Source of the DNA: Stomorhina lunata | Taxonomy: Eukaryota; Arthropoda; Insecta; Diptera; Rhiniidae | Assembly (NCBI GenBank): GCA_933228675.1 | Contig: OW121741.1 | Span: 78,778,040-78,842,039, forward strand | Direction of reading: 5' to 3' | DNA: 64,000 bases | Part shown: piece after piece, positions 11,572 to 25,900 of the stretch | How positions within the stretch are numbered: position 1 is the stretch's first letter | Layout of the letters: each line of letters starts with the position of its first letter | Made by a program: the position numbers and the translations under genes | Notes under the pieces: model-generated | What the model saw: the letters and a program-made list of their open reading frames with translations, nothing else | Databases searched by the model: none | Told to the model about the DNA's origin: nothing

Positions 11572-12062
11572 GTTCTAGTTCAGTTCTAGTTTAGTTCTAG
11601 TTCAGTTCTAGTTCAGTTCTAGTTCAGTTCTAGTTCAGTTCTAGTTCAGTTCTAGTTCAGTTCTAGTTCAGTTCTAGTTCAGTTCTAGTTCAGTTCTAGT
11701 TCAGTTCTAGTTCAGTTCTAGTTCAGTTCTAGTTCAGTTCTAGTTCAGTTCAGTTCTAGTTCAGTTCTAGTTCAGTTCTAGTTCAGTTCTAGTTCAGTTC
11801 AGTTCAGTTCAGTTCTAGTTCAGTTCTAGTTCAGTTCTAGTTCAGTTCTAGTTCAGTTCTAGTTCAGTTCTAGTTCAGTTCTAGTTCAGTTCTAGTTCAG
11901 TTCTAGTTCAGTTCTAGTTCAGTTCTAGTTCAGTTCTAGTTCAGTTCTAGTTCAGTTCTAGTTCAGTTCTAGTTCAGTTCTAGTTCAGTTCTAGTTCAGT
12001 TCTAGTTTAGTTCTAGTTCAGTTCTAGTTCAAATCTAGTTCAGTTCTAGTTTAGTTCCAGTT
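11572..12062. repeat. 11-bp satellite array 1, unit AGTTCTAGTTC
   Basis: About 44 head-to-tail copies of AGTTCTAGTTC (a 5+6-base duplication of AGTTC/TAGTTC). Short-unit slippage to AGTTC repeats occurs near 11745 and 11795-11815. The array ends about 40 bases before the predicted TATA box of gene 2. Confidence 0.95.
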
Positions 12063-12103
12063 ATAGTGGCAGAGGGTGAGGGTAGTGGTGAGGGTAGTGT
12101 GCA

Positions 12104-12110
12104 TATAAAA
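12104..12110 (+). promoter_or_regulatory. Candidate TATA box of gene 2
   Basis: TATAAAA lies 31 bases upstream of an initiator-like TCAAAA (A at 12135). The predicted 5' UTR runs to the ATG at 12225. The initiator is weaker than that of gene 1. Confidence 0.5.
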
Positions 12111-12195
12111 AGAATACCCAAATTCTGCCAAGTCAAAATAATAACGAGACATCACTTTATAAATAAGTAACAAATAATAAAAAAAAGAACAACAT

Positions 12196-12228
12196 ATGAA
12201 TAAGGTTATAAATTACCAAAAAATATGA
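12196..12228 (+). other. Ten-codon upstream ORF overlapping the start of gene 2
   Basis: A short ORF starting MNKVINYQKI ends in TGA at 12226-12228, overlapping the main ATG at 12225-12227 (ATGA). This arrangement permits termination and re-initiation. Whether it is used is unknown. Confidence 0.4.
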
Positions 12229-12295
12229 TTCGAATAAAAATTTATAAACCCCCAAACCAAGAAACTAAAAGACAAAAACTAAAACCTATTCATGA
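12225..12295 (+). CDS. Gene 2 exon 1 (candidate first coding exon)
   Basis: ATG in context 'aaaatATG' opens a frame of 51 codons. Three possible donors (after 12295, 12322 and 12349) all leave phase 2, as exon 2 requires. GTTAAG at 12296 looks best and gives a 200-bp intron. No better upstream exon was seen between gene 1 and exon 2. Confidence 0.5.
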
Positions 12296-15200
12296 GTTAA
12301 GACCAAAAAACTTTCCTAAACAGTTTGCGGCAAATTGTGGCAACGAAAAGTTATTCCAAACCCAAGAAGAAACATAAATATAGAATTTATTAATTTTAAA
12401 CAACTAAAAAGTAAAACTTTAATTAATTAATTTTAAAGTTTTTGATTAATGTTAATATATTTTGTAAATTTCCATTTTATATTTTCTTCATCTAGTTTTA
12501 CTTTGCCTCGCATCAGTGCAGCCCTCGAACGTCTCATGGGTACAAATGTTGTACGTTTGACTGACCGAAATTATATGAAGGAGCTAAGGGAACGCATCGA
12601 CGATGACTACCGAACAAATTTGCAAAAACGTATTAGAGCCCGAGAGGTAAGTACCGAAAAAGTGTTTCGCAATCACTCTTAATTATTTTAGTCATAGTCT
12701 AGTCATAGTCTAGTCATAGTCTAGTCATAGTCTAGTCATAGTCTAGTCATAGTCTAGTCATAGTCTAGTCATAGTCTAGTCATAGTCTAGTCATAGTCTA
12801 GTCATAGTCTAGTCATAGTCTAGTCATAGTCTAGTCATAGTCTAGTCATTGTCTAGTCATAGTCTAGTCATAGTCTAGTCATAGTCTAGTCATAGTCTAG
12901 TCATAGTCTAGTCATAGTCTAGTCATAGTCTATTCATAGTCTAGTCATAGTCTAGTCATAGTCTAGTCATAGTCTAGTCATAGTTTAGTCATAGTCTAGT
13001 CATAGTCTAGTCATAGTCTAGTCATAGTCTAGTCATAGTCTAGTCATAGTCTAGTCATAGTCTAGTCATAGTCTAGTCATAGTCTAGTCATAGTCTAGTC
13101 ATAGTCTAGTCATAGTCTAGTCATAGTCTAGTCATAGTCTAGTCATAGTCTAGTCATAGTCTAGTCATAGTCTAGTCATAGTCTAGTCATAGTCTAGTCA
13201 TAGTCTAGTCATAGTCTAGTCATAGTCTAGTCATAGTCTAGTCATAGTCTAGTCATAGTCTAGTCATAGTCTAGTCATAGTCTAGTCATAGTCTAGTCAT
13301 AGTCTAGTCATAGTCTAGTCATAGTCTAGTCATAGTCTAGTCATAGTCTAGTCATAGTCTAGTCATAGTCTAGTCATAGTCTAGTCATAGTCTAGTCATA
13401 GTCTAGTCATAGTCTAGTCATAGTCTAGTCATAGTCTAGTCATAGTCTAGTCATAGTCTAGTCATAGTCTAGTCATAGTCTAGTCATAGTCTAGTCATAG
13501 TCTAGTCATAGTCTAGTCATAGTCTAGTCATAGTCTAGTCATAGTCTAGTCATAGTCTAGTCATAGTCTAGTCATAGTCTAGTCATAGTCTAGTCATAGT
13601 CTAGTCATAGTCTAGTCATAGTCTAGTCATAGTCTAGTCATAGTCTAGTCATAGTCTAGTCATAGTCTAGTCATAGTCTAGTCATAGTCTAGTCATAGTC
13701 TAGTCATAGTCTAGTCATAGTCTAGTCATAGTCTAGTCATAGTCTAGTCATAGTCTAGTCATAGTCTAGTCATAGTCTAGTCATAGTCTAGTCATAGTCT
13801 AGTCATAGTCTAGTCATAGTCTAGTCATAGTCTAGTCATAGTCTAGTCATAGTCTAGTCATAGTCTAGTCATAGTCTAGTCATAGTCTAGTCATAGTCTA
13901 GTCATAGTCTAGTCATAGTCTAGTCATAGTCTAGTCATAGTCTAGTCATAGTCTAGTCATAGTCTAGTCATAGTCTAGTCATAGTCTAGTCATAGTCTAG
14001 TCATAGTCTAGTCATAGTCTAGTCATAGTCTAGTCATAGTCTAGTCATAGTCTAGTCATAGTCTAGTCATAGTCTAGTCATAGTCTAGTCATAGTCTAGT
14101 CATAGTCTAGTCATAGTCTAGTCATAGTCTAGTCATAGTCTAGTCATAGTCTAGTCATAGTCTAGTCATAGTCTAGTCATAGTCTAGTCATAGTCTAGTC
14201 ATAGTCTAGTCATAGTCTAGTCATAGTCTAGTCATAGTCTGGGCATAGTCTGGGCACAGTCTGGTCACATGGTATTGACTTTGTGTGACTTAGTTCTATA
14301 AGAAATTCATCAGGAACGTGCATGTCAACCATCAATTTATTGGGAATTGAGTTGTATTTCTTTATCTTAATAAATATCAACATCACATCCAATTTAGTGA
14401 CAAGTGTTACTCCCTGATAAAGTTCACCAAACAATTTACTTTTCTCACAATTGAATTTGACGGCCTAAAGACATGTCATGGAATAATTTTGAAACTGAAT
14501 CTCATATTTCTTCGATTATATTTATATTTATGTGTGTATTTTTCTTAACATTGACCTTAAACGAAATTAAATTGTACGAATGATATATGAACTCCTTGAA
14601 GTTCACAGCTTTGGCTTATAAATATATACATATGTTTATCTAGTTATGAATATAACTACATAGATGGTCTTTAGTATATAAGACCCAAGTAAATACGAAA
14701 TGCAGTGTTTATGACTTTTATTGTGACTTAGACTATGACTAGACTATTAAGTAGACTATCCCCCTAATTTATAAAGGAAAAATAAAGTTATGACAAACTT
14801 TTTTTGTAGCGCTTGGATGATCGTAAATGCTAAATATATAGGTTGAGCAAATTTGAGGTTAGAAAGTAAATTGGATATCAAATGATAAATTGTGAAAGCA
14901 TGAGCTGTCCTCTTTTGATATTTATCTAGTATAATAGGCTTCACATATATGATTTGTCCAACTGACATTCTTATGCTCAGAACATCAATAGCATCTTTCT
15001 TAGTTAATACAGATATAAAATAATTTTTCGTGAGTTTATGCGTAAACATGAGTTATCCGCGCATCAAAATCGACTTTATTCGCATGATCCCAATCTGAAA
15101 CTGTTTTTAAAACGCGGCTTAATGCTTAATTCATGTTTTGTATCCTAGCGCCAATTTCCAAAAGGTTTGGTCTATGATTAAATGAATACTAATGGCAAAT

Positions 15201-18200
15201 GTGGATAGAATTGGAGGTTTAACGTTAATAGGTCAATTACAAAGATATGAAATTGAGTAGGTGAAAGAACAGAGCCTTGCGGTGAGCCTGAATTAAACTA
15301 AAACTCGTTTAAAGAGAATCCATTTATAACAACTCGTATAGTGCGATTTTTGAAAAACTTAATATAAATCGCGAAAAGTTATTACCGACACCAAAAGCAA
15401 TAAGTTTTTATAGAAGTGCCCCGTGTCACACTCTATCAAGCTGCTTGGAATTATCCAAAACCAAAACTTTACTTTCGCCAAAACGATGTATTGATTTGCA
15501 CCATTTTCCGATAGGAAGGCTAGGAGGTCTCCCGTAGAGCGTCCCCTACGAAAATCATACTGGCGGTTGCTTAGTAGGTTGTTAGATTCCAGATATTTAA
15601 CAAGATGGCGGTTCACCATACCCTCCATAACTTTGGAGAGTGCAGAAGACATTTTTCTGGGGATTGGCGTAACACGTTAGTTAGACGTTAGCTATTGGAC
15701 GCGCAAGCGTCGAACAGCACTACTTCAAGATCAGTGTTGAAATACCATCCGACTGGTTTATATGGAAATCCGCTGAAAGCAGTTTTCAAGCATAGGTGCG
15801 AAAGAATATCTTTTCTATAGTAACAGATATTCTTTCGAGCTCGGGCAGAGGTTGAGTACTTCCCGGCAAGCAAGAACATACAAACATAATTCCCACGACA
15901 TTCCTATTGGAACAAGGGGTACTTCTCTCAGATTAAAACCAGTCCAAATTGAATTAAAATATTTTTTGGTAATTCATTTTGTGCAAATCATTAGGGTGGA
16001 TCTAAACTAAAGATACTTGATTTTAAATCAAAAACTTAAATTCTGACTTTTTCGATGGAAAAGTTTTGAAAACTATACCACTCATTGAATAAAAGTATAT
16101 CAAACCAAAAAACGAAAATTGAAGTTTTAATTTATAGGGTATTATTGGATCAAGTGCGATATACATTATTTGTAAAAACCCTAGATATAAAATAGAACAA
16201 AATTTATCATAACCTATTAAAATATTCTTATGTTTTATCAGAAAGCATACACATTTAATAAAAGTATGCATGTGTTCTTTAATGTTCGTTCAAAATGGCC
16301 TACATCCGATTTTATTTTTGGACTCATTGAAAGGGAACTACGTTTTAGCTTCGGCTCCGAACGGCAAATGCTTTAGTTAGAGAAGTTTTACATAGCCTAA
16401 TACTCAATAATCAGTGGCTAGGTGAGTTATGAGGTGAACCCGCTTTTTTTTAACTAACCTGCTATACCACGGCGGTTCACTAAAGCGAGAATTACTTGCG
16501 AGTAATTTAGTTAAAAGGTTAGCTTTATCAACCTGGTCTGTGAATGTTTGACCATCCTTCAAAAAAGAAGAAATTATAGAACTAGCATTATTCTTAACTC
16601 GTTTAACGAACGACTAGAAAATCTTACTGCCCTGAGGAGCAGAAAGAATTTTAGTACGAAGACATTGCTCCTAAAGAGCTTTTTCACTTCTTAATACTTT
16701 GGCATCTGTACGTCTTGCCAGTTTGCGATGCAAATCAGTAACTGGATTTTGGTTAATACTGCAGTTTCTGAAAGCAACCTCTCCGGATCTGACTGCTTGT
16801 TTGCACATCTGATTGAAACAAGTTTTTAACTTAGGTTTAATCGAAATATTTTTCACTGGAATGAACACTTTCATGACCAGTTCATTAACACTGGAGCTCA
16901 TTTGCTCCGAGGTATAGGCTCTATTATCAAGGAAACTAAATATCCTGTTGAAGTGAATATAAAACTCGTTAAGCTCAGCCCTATAGACTTACCGTGATGG
17001 AATTTGTTATAGTAATTAATAATATTCTTCTTTTTCTGGTATCCTCGAATTCCCAATGGAGCATAGGGCTTCATCCATCCTTTTATGCATACATCACTAT
17101 ATAAATAGTTTGCTGTTTGGAACTCAGTATAATTGACAGTATAATGCCGCTTTCCTCTGGATTCCAACGAAGCTCTTCTCGAGCAATGTAATTCTTTGTT
17201 CTTCTAAGCGTGTGTCCTATCCACCGCCATTTTCGTTGACATATCTCTATAGAAGAAGGGATTTGGTTCGTCGCGTTTAGTAGATCTTCATTTATTATGC
17301 GATTCGGCAAACCATATATTAAGGATTTGCAGTAAGAATTGTTTTTTAAAGGTTTGTAGGCACTTACCGATGCTATTTGTAAGTTTCTAAGTTTCGCAAC
17401 CGTAATACAAGGTAGACATGATATATTGAGGTTGTATATTCGTAACTAAGTTGTTGTGGATATTTGCTGAGATTTCCAAATAGCTTGGAGAATACCGAAT
17501 GCAGATTTTGACTTATTAATACGCGATTTAATATCCCCGTCGGCGTCACCTTTTGTAGATACCAAACTACCAAGATAAGTAAAAGTACCGACACATCCAA
17601 TAACCTCGTTATCAACATTGATGTGTGTCGACGCGCTTGCTCCATAGCCTCCAGGCATAATCTTTGTCTTGGAAATATTGATTTACAGCCCAGCTGCCCG
17701 AGATTGAACAGTGATAGCATTCGTGTTTTCTTTAAGGTAGCCAGAGCTTTGGCTTAGAAGACATGCGTCATCAGCGTATTCCAAGTCCTCGAGTTGTTTA
17801 AATCCAATCCAATGGACAGATACCGTGTCCAACATTCAGAGCCGTGCGCATTATGTTCTAGAGGACGAGGATAATAAGTATAGGTGATACATCCTTGTCT
17901 TATTCGAGTAGGAACTGCGAACGGATTAGACAGTTTACCTTTGTGTATGACCCGACATTTAAAATTTACTTACATTGCCCAAATTAAGTTCAGAATTTTT
18001 GTTGGCATGTTACGATTTTCTAAAATTCTCCATATATAGCTCCTATTGACACTGCCGAAGGCCTTCATAAAGTCGATAAACGCTAGGGAAATGGTGGTGC
18101 GGAATTCATTACATTGCTCCAGTACTATTCTTACTGCGTTGATTAGGTCAACACAAGTTCGATTTTCTCTGAATCCAAACTGATTTTCGCGGAGTGTAGC

Positions 18201-21200
18201 GGAAACAGGCGTTCTATTCAAAATTACTCCACTTAGTAGTAGTTATTGCAGTCTTTGGATCCAATCTATTTTGGTGTTTTGACTGGTATACCTTCATTTC
18301 AGGAGGTTATCAGAGCTTCTTCCCATATGCCGATAACTCAACATCACATAAAAGCATTCCACGCCGAGTTGTTGTCGTTATCCGGGGCCTTGTTGCTCTT
18401 AAGGCTTTTAATGGAGTTCTTCACTTCTCGTATTGTTGGTGGATTATCTGAAATTTAATTGAATATTCGTTGTTGTTAACAACATCTGGAAGCCGATTAC
18501 TTATGGAGGTAATAAAGGCATTTCGATGACTTTCTGATTCCAATCTTCCAACATCAACTTTCCGATCGGCTTTTGCCATTTCAGACCTTACAGCCTTTAC
18601 TTTCAATCCAACTTTAGATATAACTAAATGATGGTCGCTGTATATATCTGCTCCGCACCTCGAGCGTACATCAAGTAAAGATGATTGCTACTTGATCAAA
18701 ATATGATCAGTTTGGTTCTTAGTATCACCGTTCGGCGATATCGAAGTTATTTTATGGTGGAACTTATGAGGAACCTACAACAAGTTCTCTTTCACAGCAA
18801 AGATCGATTTATCTTTCTCCGCTGTCGTTTCTTACTCCGACACCGTGTCTACCATTGGCGTTAAAGTCGTCCAGTATGATAGTAATATCGCAATTATGTA
18901 CATTACTGTTCATCAAACTGCTTAGTACATCGTAAAATTCGTCTTTGTCGTTTTCAGAATGGGTTTCCGTAGGAGCGTAGACATTGATAATTATCAAATT
19001 AAGTTTTATTGTCATTAGCCTCTCATTGCTAGGATACCATGCTATCATGGCTTTACCTATTATTTTATCCTACTATGCTCATCACCATCCGTGCGTCGTC
19101 GGAGTAAAGAAACACACCATTTCCGCTCCCAACTTCCCTTGACCAATCTATCTTGCTTCTTGCACCGCCAGAAACTCAATTTTATAACGCAAAATTTCAC
19201 GCCTTAGCTGTTCTAATTTTCCAGTTCGCCGTACACCATCGAATACAAAGCATTGCTATGAGGCAGTTTCGAAAAAAAAATTATAATTTTTTTCGTCGCA
19301 CATTGGGATCTCCAAAATACATTTTTCGTTATATCTTCGGCATTTACAGTCGGATCTTAAAGTGTGATATATCGATGTTTTTGTCCCGAGAAGGTCAACA
19401 TTTTTCATTAATAGGCATTATTCTCAGGTATCCTGTTCTAGTATTTATCTATCAGACCTCTGTTCCTACCACCCTAATATCAGAAAATTAAAGCTCTTGA
19501 AAAATCGTTAAACTTTTACTTTTACACTTTTTACACTTTTTTCTTGGTAGCCGGATACACCAGGCAACAGCTCCATCCCATTACATCCCATGAATTTAAT
19601 AGAAATTAATAATTGTAGAAATTGATGTTGTTGAGACCGGGGATCGAACCCAGACTGAATATTTTATATTATGCTTAGTAGTCGACGTGCTAACCTACGC
19701 AGTACCAGCTATTACCTTGATTCCACATGTCCTCAGTGGATTTATCGGGTAGAGCTTAAGGCAAAGCCATTATGAGACCTAAGACTAATTCATATTAATT
19801 GAGATTGTTGCCAGAATACTTTCTTTTACCAGTAGTTAGGTTAGGTTAGGCAGGCAGCCGATGTAGGTCAGCATCACTTGGGTCCTAAAAAGCGGTCCCT
19901 TTGTGTTACCTGCAAGGGATAGACTGGAAGAAAAGAACAAACATAATTACTCCAGGCTATCAATGAGAGGCTAGTCAAGCCATCCTGTAGCCCTGATAAA
20001 TGAGTCGATTTTACGAATGTTAATACTCGCTAGATCTGATAAATCATGCAGAAGGGGTGCCCCCAGATTGAGAGCCCTTGAAGTCGAGAGGGCGGGGCAG
20101 TGACATAGAAGATGAGTCACTGTTTTCTCCTCTTCTATGTTATGACAACTACGACAGTAGTCATAAAATTGAAGACTAAGTCTTCTGGCATGTATGCCAA
20201 AAACGCAATGACCTGTTAGAGTTGAGATAAGGTTGCGGAGTCTGTGACGGGGTAAAGTTACCAAGATGTTTGAACGCTGAGTGTTGTAGGTGGGCCATGT
20301 TTGCCTTGATATGGAGCAAGTGGTTTCTGAAGACCACTCGCTCTGCGCTGACGCGAAAAGTAATTGCCTAATTATTGATTTGCAGGCGGATAGCGGTAAG
20401 CCTGTAAATTGGTCGATGTTGTCCTGACTCAGGAGAACACCGGATTTAGCAAGTATGTCCGCGGTGGAGTTACCAGGTACTTTGTTGTGCCCGAGTACCT
20501 AGAAGAGTTCGATCTTGCAATGTCTCGCCATCTCGTTAAGAGATGCCGGCATTCTCGGGTAAGAACAGATGTCGTATTGACATTAGATAGGGATTTTATT
20601 GCAGCCTGACTGTCGATACAGAAACGAATATCCCTGTCGTATACTCTGTGGTATCTCAACCATTTGACTACTTTTTGAATAGGCGATATCTCGGATTGTA
20701 GGACACTACATTGATCAGGGAGCCTAAAGCAAATTTCCTTCCCTAGAAGTGGGATGAAGAAGCCCCAGTAGTTATATATTAAAGGTGTTAATATTTCGTC
20801 TCTTTAATTTTGTATATTTTTCTTATTTAAGTCCTGGAAAGCAATAACAGAAATGAAATCTCAAGTTTCGTGCTCATTTATTGTATTTTTATTACCATTT
20901 TTCCAATAAAACGTTTGATTAGTTCGTGTTAAAATGACACCAATTGTGCACGAACATTAAACTTTAATAAGTTTCCAAACAGTTGAGACCGAATCCATTA
21001 ATATGGGCTAAACAAAGGGGGTAGCACTCCCAAGTGTGCAGACATTATTCCAGCAATCACAAATATATTGTTCTAATCAAATTGCATCAAAACAAAAAAC
21101 TATTTTTTCCAGAAATAACCAAATCAAAGTGTCATTTTTGTCACCCATAACTTTATATTTGACATAATTTGTCTACATGTTTTCTTCTAATACATACATA

Positions 21201-22847
21201 CATATTTTGTTAGATATTAAAGCAATAAAAGTCTCTAGCTCTTCTGTCGTTGACATTGACGGATAAAGGCATTTTCGTTCCGTTTAGTTGACTATTTGGC
21301 TTAAAATGACAATAGAAGTAGATTTTTATTTAAATTAGTTATTGAACCAACAAATAAACAAACTTTTCTTGTTGTCGTTGTTGTCATTTTCACCTTTTTT
21401 TAGGTTAGTTACCAACTAATACCCATTTAGTACCCCTTTTATTAGTAAATTGGATTATTTTTATTCACCCATTTTCCATTATGAGGTTTTTTATTAGTTA
21501 AATTTGTAAATTTGTTAACTCTCGTTTTCTTTTTTGACAGCTTAAAGAAGTCGAACGTGAACGCATTTTAATAATTGAGGGTAAAACGGATGATATACCC
21601 TATGAACTGGCAGATGATCCCATTTTTGTGGTGGATAAGAAGGCGGATTTTGAAATTAAAAAAGCCAGAGCAAAGGTATGATTAAGTTGTAAATTCATTA
21701 AGAGTTGGCCATAAATTAAAAATATTTTAGTTATTACTATTGAGGCCCTATGCTCCACTGGGAGTCAAGGATAACAGAAGAATTGACGGTCAAGTCCTAC
21801 TATATGATACCCTATATCAATGTTGAATTATCCACTAACTGTAAAGTTTTAATCATAATGCTTATTCAAAATATTTACGTTTTTTTTTTTCATCATGTAC
21901 ATATGCGACCGGAACCAATCGACGCAGTATTTTTTTCCGATAAAAATTATGAAAAAACAATTTTTTGATTTTTTGTCAGTTACAGCGTTCTTCAACTCTT
22001 GCGACGATATACAACTAAGAATAACTAATGTTATATATTTAGAAAACTGATAAAGCAAGGCAAGATATGCTCTGCTTCCTTTAATATAATTGGCTTGAAC
22101 AGGGGGACCAATTCGTAAAAAGTATCGCATGACTCATGTTTTTTTAAATATACATAAATCATTTTCGGGTAGTTTTAACAAAGACGAAGCCTTATGCACC
22201 ACATCAACGAAACTATTTTATTTCGTGTTTATTCGTAATATACCTTTCGATATATTGAAGAAACTATATCCAAATTGTACCCAGCTGATAAAATTATATT
22301 AAATCACCTTGAAACATTAAATAAAGATTTCATAAATTTTTCTAAATTATTTGTACACTTTTTAATTAAATCCAAATTATCGAGGGCCTCTGGATAATTG
22401 ACCGCAAAACCCACTTTCTTTCTGCTCATTTCGATCTCAAACAATTTCAACTCGAACGATTATAAGCTCTATTCGGCCTGTCCTTCTTTTTATACCCACC
22501 ATCAAAAAGAATGGGGGGTATATTGAGATTGTCATTCCGTTTGTAATTTCCTTAATATTAGCCCAAAAATCAAAAACGATATATATTCTGAATGCTTATG
22601 AAATTCTAAGACGATTGAGCGATGTCCGTCTGCCTGTCCGTCTGTCTGTCTGTCTGTCTGTCTGTCAGTTGAAATCACGATAACGCCTAACGAAAGGAGC
22701 TAGCTCCATGAAACTTAGTAAAAACATTCTTCATCACCGAGAAAATTTCGGTATTGAAATTGGGCAAAATCGGTTAACATTTGACCATAGCTGCCGTATA
22801 ACCTCGCCTACACTAATCGCTTATCTTATATTCTTAAACGAGCAATA

Positions 22848-22910
<63 letters not shown>

Positions 22911-25900
22911 GCTATCTCGAAAACGGCTCTAACGATTTTGATAAAATTTGGACAGTGGGTATCTTTTTTGATGTCGAAGAAGAAGGGACTTTTTGAACTT
23001 TTACCTCTAAGAGGGTAAAAACGGGTAAAAAGGGGAAAAAATCGAAAACGCTATGTCTCCTAAAGTAATAGGTATAGAAACAAAATTAAAATTACGTTTT
23101 AAACAGCTTTGAAAATAAGCGGACAGGTGTTTGGTACTTTTTTGAAACTATGTCCGATAGGGGGTAAAAAAGGGTGAAAATAGTTTTTTTGGCACCTTTT
23201 TAACCCACTCTTATATTTTAAACTAAAGAATATAGAAAAAAAATTGGTACTGCAATCAATAGATGTAAAAAAAACATGAAACACGTATTTGGTACTTTTT
23301 TGATTTTGGAGCCAAAATGGGTAAAAAAGGGATTAAATGATAACTTAACATCTCAAAAGTAATATGAATAGGAACATTATACATTATGTTAAATGCGTTT
23401 TAAAAAAATGTACCGAATTCAATTGGCACCAAAAAAGTACCAAATATACATATGGAACTTTTAGAAATTAGGGAATAAAAAGGGGGAAAAATTAGTATTA
23501 TTTTAAACAAATGAATGTTTGTCTGCATGTATGTTCTTTATAGAATAGTAAACTGTGAATTTGATCATGTTATGCTCTTTAGCGAAGATGTTGCGGATAA
23601 GCCGGCGAAGGTTTTTAAGTTGATAAGACTAATTTTCGACAGATGGCGCCACTGAAAATTACTAAAAATTAATTAAATCGTAAACTGTACATTTGATCAT
23701 GCTATGATCTTTAGCAAAGTTGTAGCGCATGAGCCGACGAAGGCTTTTTAGTTGGTATGAATAATTTCCGACAGGTGGCGCTACAGAAACTTACTCAAAG
23801 TCAATTTAATCGTAATCTGTACATTTAATCATGCTACAATCTTTAGCAAAGTTGTTGCACATGAGCCGACGAAGGTTTCTTAGTTGGTATGAAGAAATTT
23901 CGACAGGTGGCGCTACTGAAATTTACTCAAAGTCAATTTAATCGTATGCTGTACATTTAATCATGCTATAATCTTCAGCAAAGTTATTACGGATAAGCCG
24001 AAGAAGGTTTATGAATTGGAATAAGCAAAGTCCGACAGGTGGCGCCACAGAAAACTACTCAAAATGAATTAAATCGTAAACTGTGCATTTGATCAGACTA
24101 TAATCTTTAGCAAAGTTGTTGCGCATGAGTCGACAGAGGTTTCTGTTGATATGAATAATTTCCAAAATTATTCAAAATGAGTTAAACTGTAAACTATGCA
24201 AACTATGTGTTGGTCGGACAAAATAAATCAAATAATTCAAAATTAACTGAATATTTCTACAATGTCTTTCCTCTAAATTTATTTTAGCACTTTATAATAT
24301 AAAATATATAAAAACTTTAAAATTTTCCTCAAAATGCTTATCATAAAGCTCCGAGCAAGGCTCGGTCTACCAGGTACTTTGCTAATAAATGATAAACTAT
24401 ATTAGCTATGATGAAGTTTTGCATAAGCCCTAGGCAGCACGTAAAATTTCATCAAAATCGGTTGACATTTAGTCATAGCTCCCATACAAAAAACCTACCG
24501 AAACAGCCAAAATTTTACCTAAAATACACTTAAATGCCAATAAATATAACAGATATAACCACTAAATTTAGCACGAGGAGGTCTTATGTCAATGCCAACC
24601 AGTGTGCAAAATTTTGTCACAATCGGTCACCATTTGACCATAGCTCCCATATAAAAAACTTACGGATACACAAAAATACAAAAAGAAAGGGGGGTTTATG
24701 TCCGTCTGTCCGTCAGATAAAAGCTCGATAGCGCCTTAATGATATGTCCGTCTTTCCGTCGGAGAAAAGCGCGATAGTTCCTTAACTACAAGAGCTAGAG
24801 AGACACAATTTAACAATAATATTTTCGATATATTATAGAAATTGTGTGCTAAAAATGGGTAAAATCGGTTCACATTAAGTTAGAGCTCCCATATAACCCT
24901 GCCCCGAGAATTACATTTATGCTAACAAATTGAATATAATTGTAAAATCTATGACTACTACATAGGTCCCACTTCCCGGATTTGATATTTTGGCTACAAA
25001 TATCAATATTTTTTCATGAAATTTAAAACATATACTGCTTATGTAAACCAAAATTGCTGTACCAAATTTGAAATCGGTCCACATTTGATCATAGCACCCA
25101 TACTCTGTCTGTCAAAACTCACTAAATGAGATAAAAATCACTAAAACGCTAGTAAATCTAAAGGTAAAGTTAATTTTGAGTTTATTTTTTGCATATATTA
25201 TTTTTGTAACAACTGTAATCAATTTGTAAGATTTCGAGATAATCGGTCCACATTTGACCCTAGCTCCTATATAAGTCCAAATGACGGAAATAGCTTAAAT
25301 ATATAAGTTCTTAGAAAATGTTTGTATGATAGCAAAATTTTGAAAATATTTGTCTTTATACAGAAAAAAGAACACCTGTGACCTTAGTGGCGAAGGGTAT
25401 CGTATGGTCGCGCTTGACCGACTATAGCACCTTCTTACTTGTTTTAAATACGATTGTTTCAAAAAGTAATAAGCGCCGTTGGAATTTTCGATTGTGCGGA
25501 TTTGTCAGTCACCATGACGCAATGGTCAAGAGAACGTCGCGCGTTCTATGTAGAGACATTTTTTAAGAGTAATGATTCTTACATAATTGCTTATCGACAA
25601 TTTGTAAATTAAATTCTTTCATGGGTGCAGAGATTCCGCACAACTGAAACAGCCAGGGCCTAGTTGATCTTTGAGGACTCCCGATAACATTGAACCTTTA
25701 CGAACCAGTTTACGTGAAAATCAGCGACTTGAAGTACGAAATAGAACAGCATCACTGGTTCTTCCATGAGCAATTATTCATGAAATTACGAAAAAAGATT
25801 CGAAGTTTCATCCTTCTAAAATATAAAACTTAAAGAAAGGGACTTTGTTTTACGCAAAGATTTTTGAGAAACACTGTTGTCGCAATTAAATCCCATTTTT

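Noticed and set aside
11572..14268. CRISPR-like array
   Set aside because: Units are contiguous 11-mers with no unique spacers, in eukaryotic DNA.
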